From: Pardosa pseudoannulata
Lineage: Eukaryota > Arthropoda > Arachnida > Araneae > Lycosidae
Length of the DNA: 64,000 nt
Assembly: GCA_032207245.1 (NCBI GenBank)
Contig: CM063502.1
Span: 141,351,495 to 141,415,494, forward strand
Direction: 5' to 3'
A model generated the notes under the pieces. It had not been told where the DNA came from and ran no database searches. It saw only the letters and a list, made by a program, of their open reading frames with translations. Within the stretch, counting starts at the first letter, position 1; each line of letters opens with the position of its first letter. Both the position numbers and the translations under genes were made by a program. This document shows, piece by piece, positions 62,908-64,000 of this stretch.

Positions 62908-63085
62908 GTTTGGTTTGGTTTGGAGTGCTACGGTCTACTTTTTGCAACACGAGGGCTAATGAAACAGAGACCTACAGCTTAAAGCCGATTCCGAACGGCT
63001 ACGAACATCCATGCCACTGTGGGATTCGAACCCACGAACTCCGGCACTGAATTCCAGCACCCTAACCAATCGGCCATCGTTCGGC
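62908..63085 (-). mobile_element. SINE type B, full length, young
   Basis: A complete minus-strand copy with intact boxes (GATGGCCGATTGGTTAGGG, GGGTTCGAATCCCAC), flanked by a perfect 14-base target duplication CATAATTGACAATG at 62894-62907 and 63086-63099. The best reference copy in the window. Confidence 0.92.
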
Positions 63086-63129
63086 CATAATTGACAATGT
63101 AAAGCGAATAAAAGTTTCAGAAAGATAGA

Positions 63130-64000
63130 ATCAACTGGATATTTCGAATAATTCAAAAATATGATGTGTTCACTGTACAATACTGTGAAATACTCATCGA
63201 GCCGTTGTCACATGTGAAAATTTTTGTCCATGCAGAAGAATTCTTGGACATATTGTACTGGTCGCGTTGGAAGGGAAAGTCATCAATGAATTGCTTTCAA
63301 CTTCAGCAGAATTACTACCAGCTTCGTTCAGAGTCTGAGAAGAGGACTATACAAAACATGTTCTATATTATTTACACATAAGCAGAAAAAGATGCTCATA
63401 TGTCTAAATCATGTGATATGTTTACGTAATTTGTGGTGAAATAGATCTTAAAAAGGAAGGATATGGTAAGAATACACTGTGCAACATTTGTAAAAAGAAT
63501 TTGGAACAGAAAATACAACGTGGGGAAGCCATGAAATGTTTAAAAAAGCCAGCAAAGAGAATGTTAGCAGTTTCTAATGCAAAGCACTCAAATTTCGATG
63601 AAGGTGCCACTGTTAGAATTAAAGTATTGAAAGAAGGCATAGCAAAAGCAGATGTCCGCTCAATTTTAACTGTAGATTTTAGTAAAACAGGGGATTTTTT
63701 TTATCAAATTGTAATCAAAACGGGTATTTTTAAACAGTTATATGCAATACCTTAATTCAGTGTTTACAATGAGATTTCTCACGAAACAAGATATCATTGC
63801 TCTAGAAATATCTTTAAGTCAAACAGCAATAAAACAATACTTTGGTACGTTGTAAGACTACAGAAAATTTTACTACAAGTCTAGATTTACCCCAACTGGG
63901 TAACTGAAACCAATTTTTATGTTGTTCAAAGTGTCAACCAATCTTTAGATTGCACTAATAAGTAAGCATAATTTTATATTTTGCAAATTCATTTCCTTAA
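63130..64000 (+). pseudogene. KRBA2-like transposon protein remnant, second copy
   Basis: Bases 63150-63330 encode FTVQYCEILIEPLSHVKIFV followed by a HAEEFLDILYWS block. This resembles the segment just before the zinc-binding HHCC-like region in KRBA2-like integrase proteins (a YFVHxDELFDILxxxH pattern). The integrase core that should follow is missing. From about 63440 a Cys-rich piece (CGEIDLKKEGYGKN, LCNICKK) leads into an open 84-codon frame at 63501-63755, with KRMLAVSNAKHSNFDEGATV and TGIFKQLYAIP as in the family's C-terminal region. Stops and frame changes separate the pieces. Similarity with 50140-51005 continues to a shared GCAAATTCATTTCCT near the window end. An internally deleted, dead element. 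Confidence 0.65.

Overview
The window is AT-rich animal nuclear DNA, with long noncoding tracts, large introns, at least nine (TA)n arrays and many decayed transposons. The transposon set (a TA-flanked mariner-type element with a DUF4817-like transposase start, KRBA2-like integrase-derived repeats, tRNA-derived SINEs, TTAA-flanked piggyBac-type MITEs) resembles arachnid, especially spider, genomes. That is inference from the repeat types. No host gene here was identified well enough to prove it.

Host coding sequence is sparse. Two + strand exons, 8665-8856 and 16064-16084, join in phase 0 across a 7.2-kb intron and look like the 3' end of a gene that starts before the window. Its 3' UTR probably ends at a poly(A) signal near 16584 or 19956. 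A second + strand gene seems to start near 53786. It has a CCAAT/TATA-type promoter, a noncoding first exon, and an exon at 54305-54548 carrying the start codon of a protein that begins Met-Gly-Cys (likely N-myristoylated and palmitoylated). The rest of that gene lies in or beyond the last 9.4 kb.

Almost everything else recognisable is mobile DNA. 1.2-5.1 kb: two SINE types, a 1.62-kb mariner-type element with a broken transposase, and a recent tandem duplication. 8.9-16 kb (intron): a piggyBac transposase remnant carrying palindromes, a 250-bp tandem duplication, and (TA)n. 21-32 kb: a 720-bp element with GGGGTCATAC ends, an unidentified broken reading frame, hairpin repeats, paired TTAA MITEs, and a 1.9-kb inverted repeat with a CpG-rich core. 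33 kb: a SINE split by a 664-bp TTAA MITE. 41-50 kb: many SINE copies (one head-to-head pair), a second pair of the 28-kb MITE family, an internally deleted mariner derivative, and duplicated segments. 50-53 kb: a KRBA2-like remnant split by a SINE, then a ~190-bp repeat array split by a third TTAA MITE. 62.9-64 kb: a full SINE with a perfect target duplication, then another KRBA2-like remnant.

The most distinctive signal is the nesting of elements. Three MITE families with unrelated TTAA-flanked ends are present (two well defined at both ends), and several insertions can be ordered in time because their target sites lie inside other repeats. I saw no rRNA, functional tRNA, CRISPR array or prokaryote-type operon, and nothing I can defend as a wholly new system.
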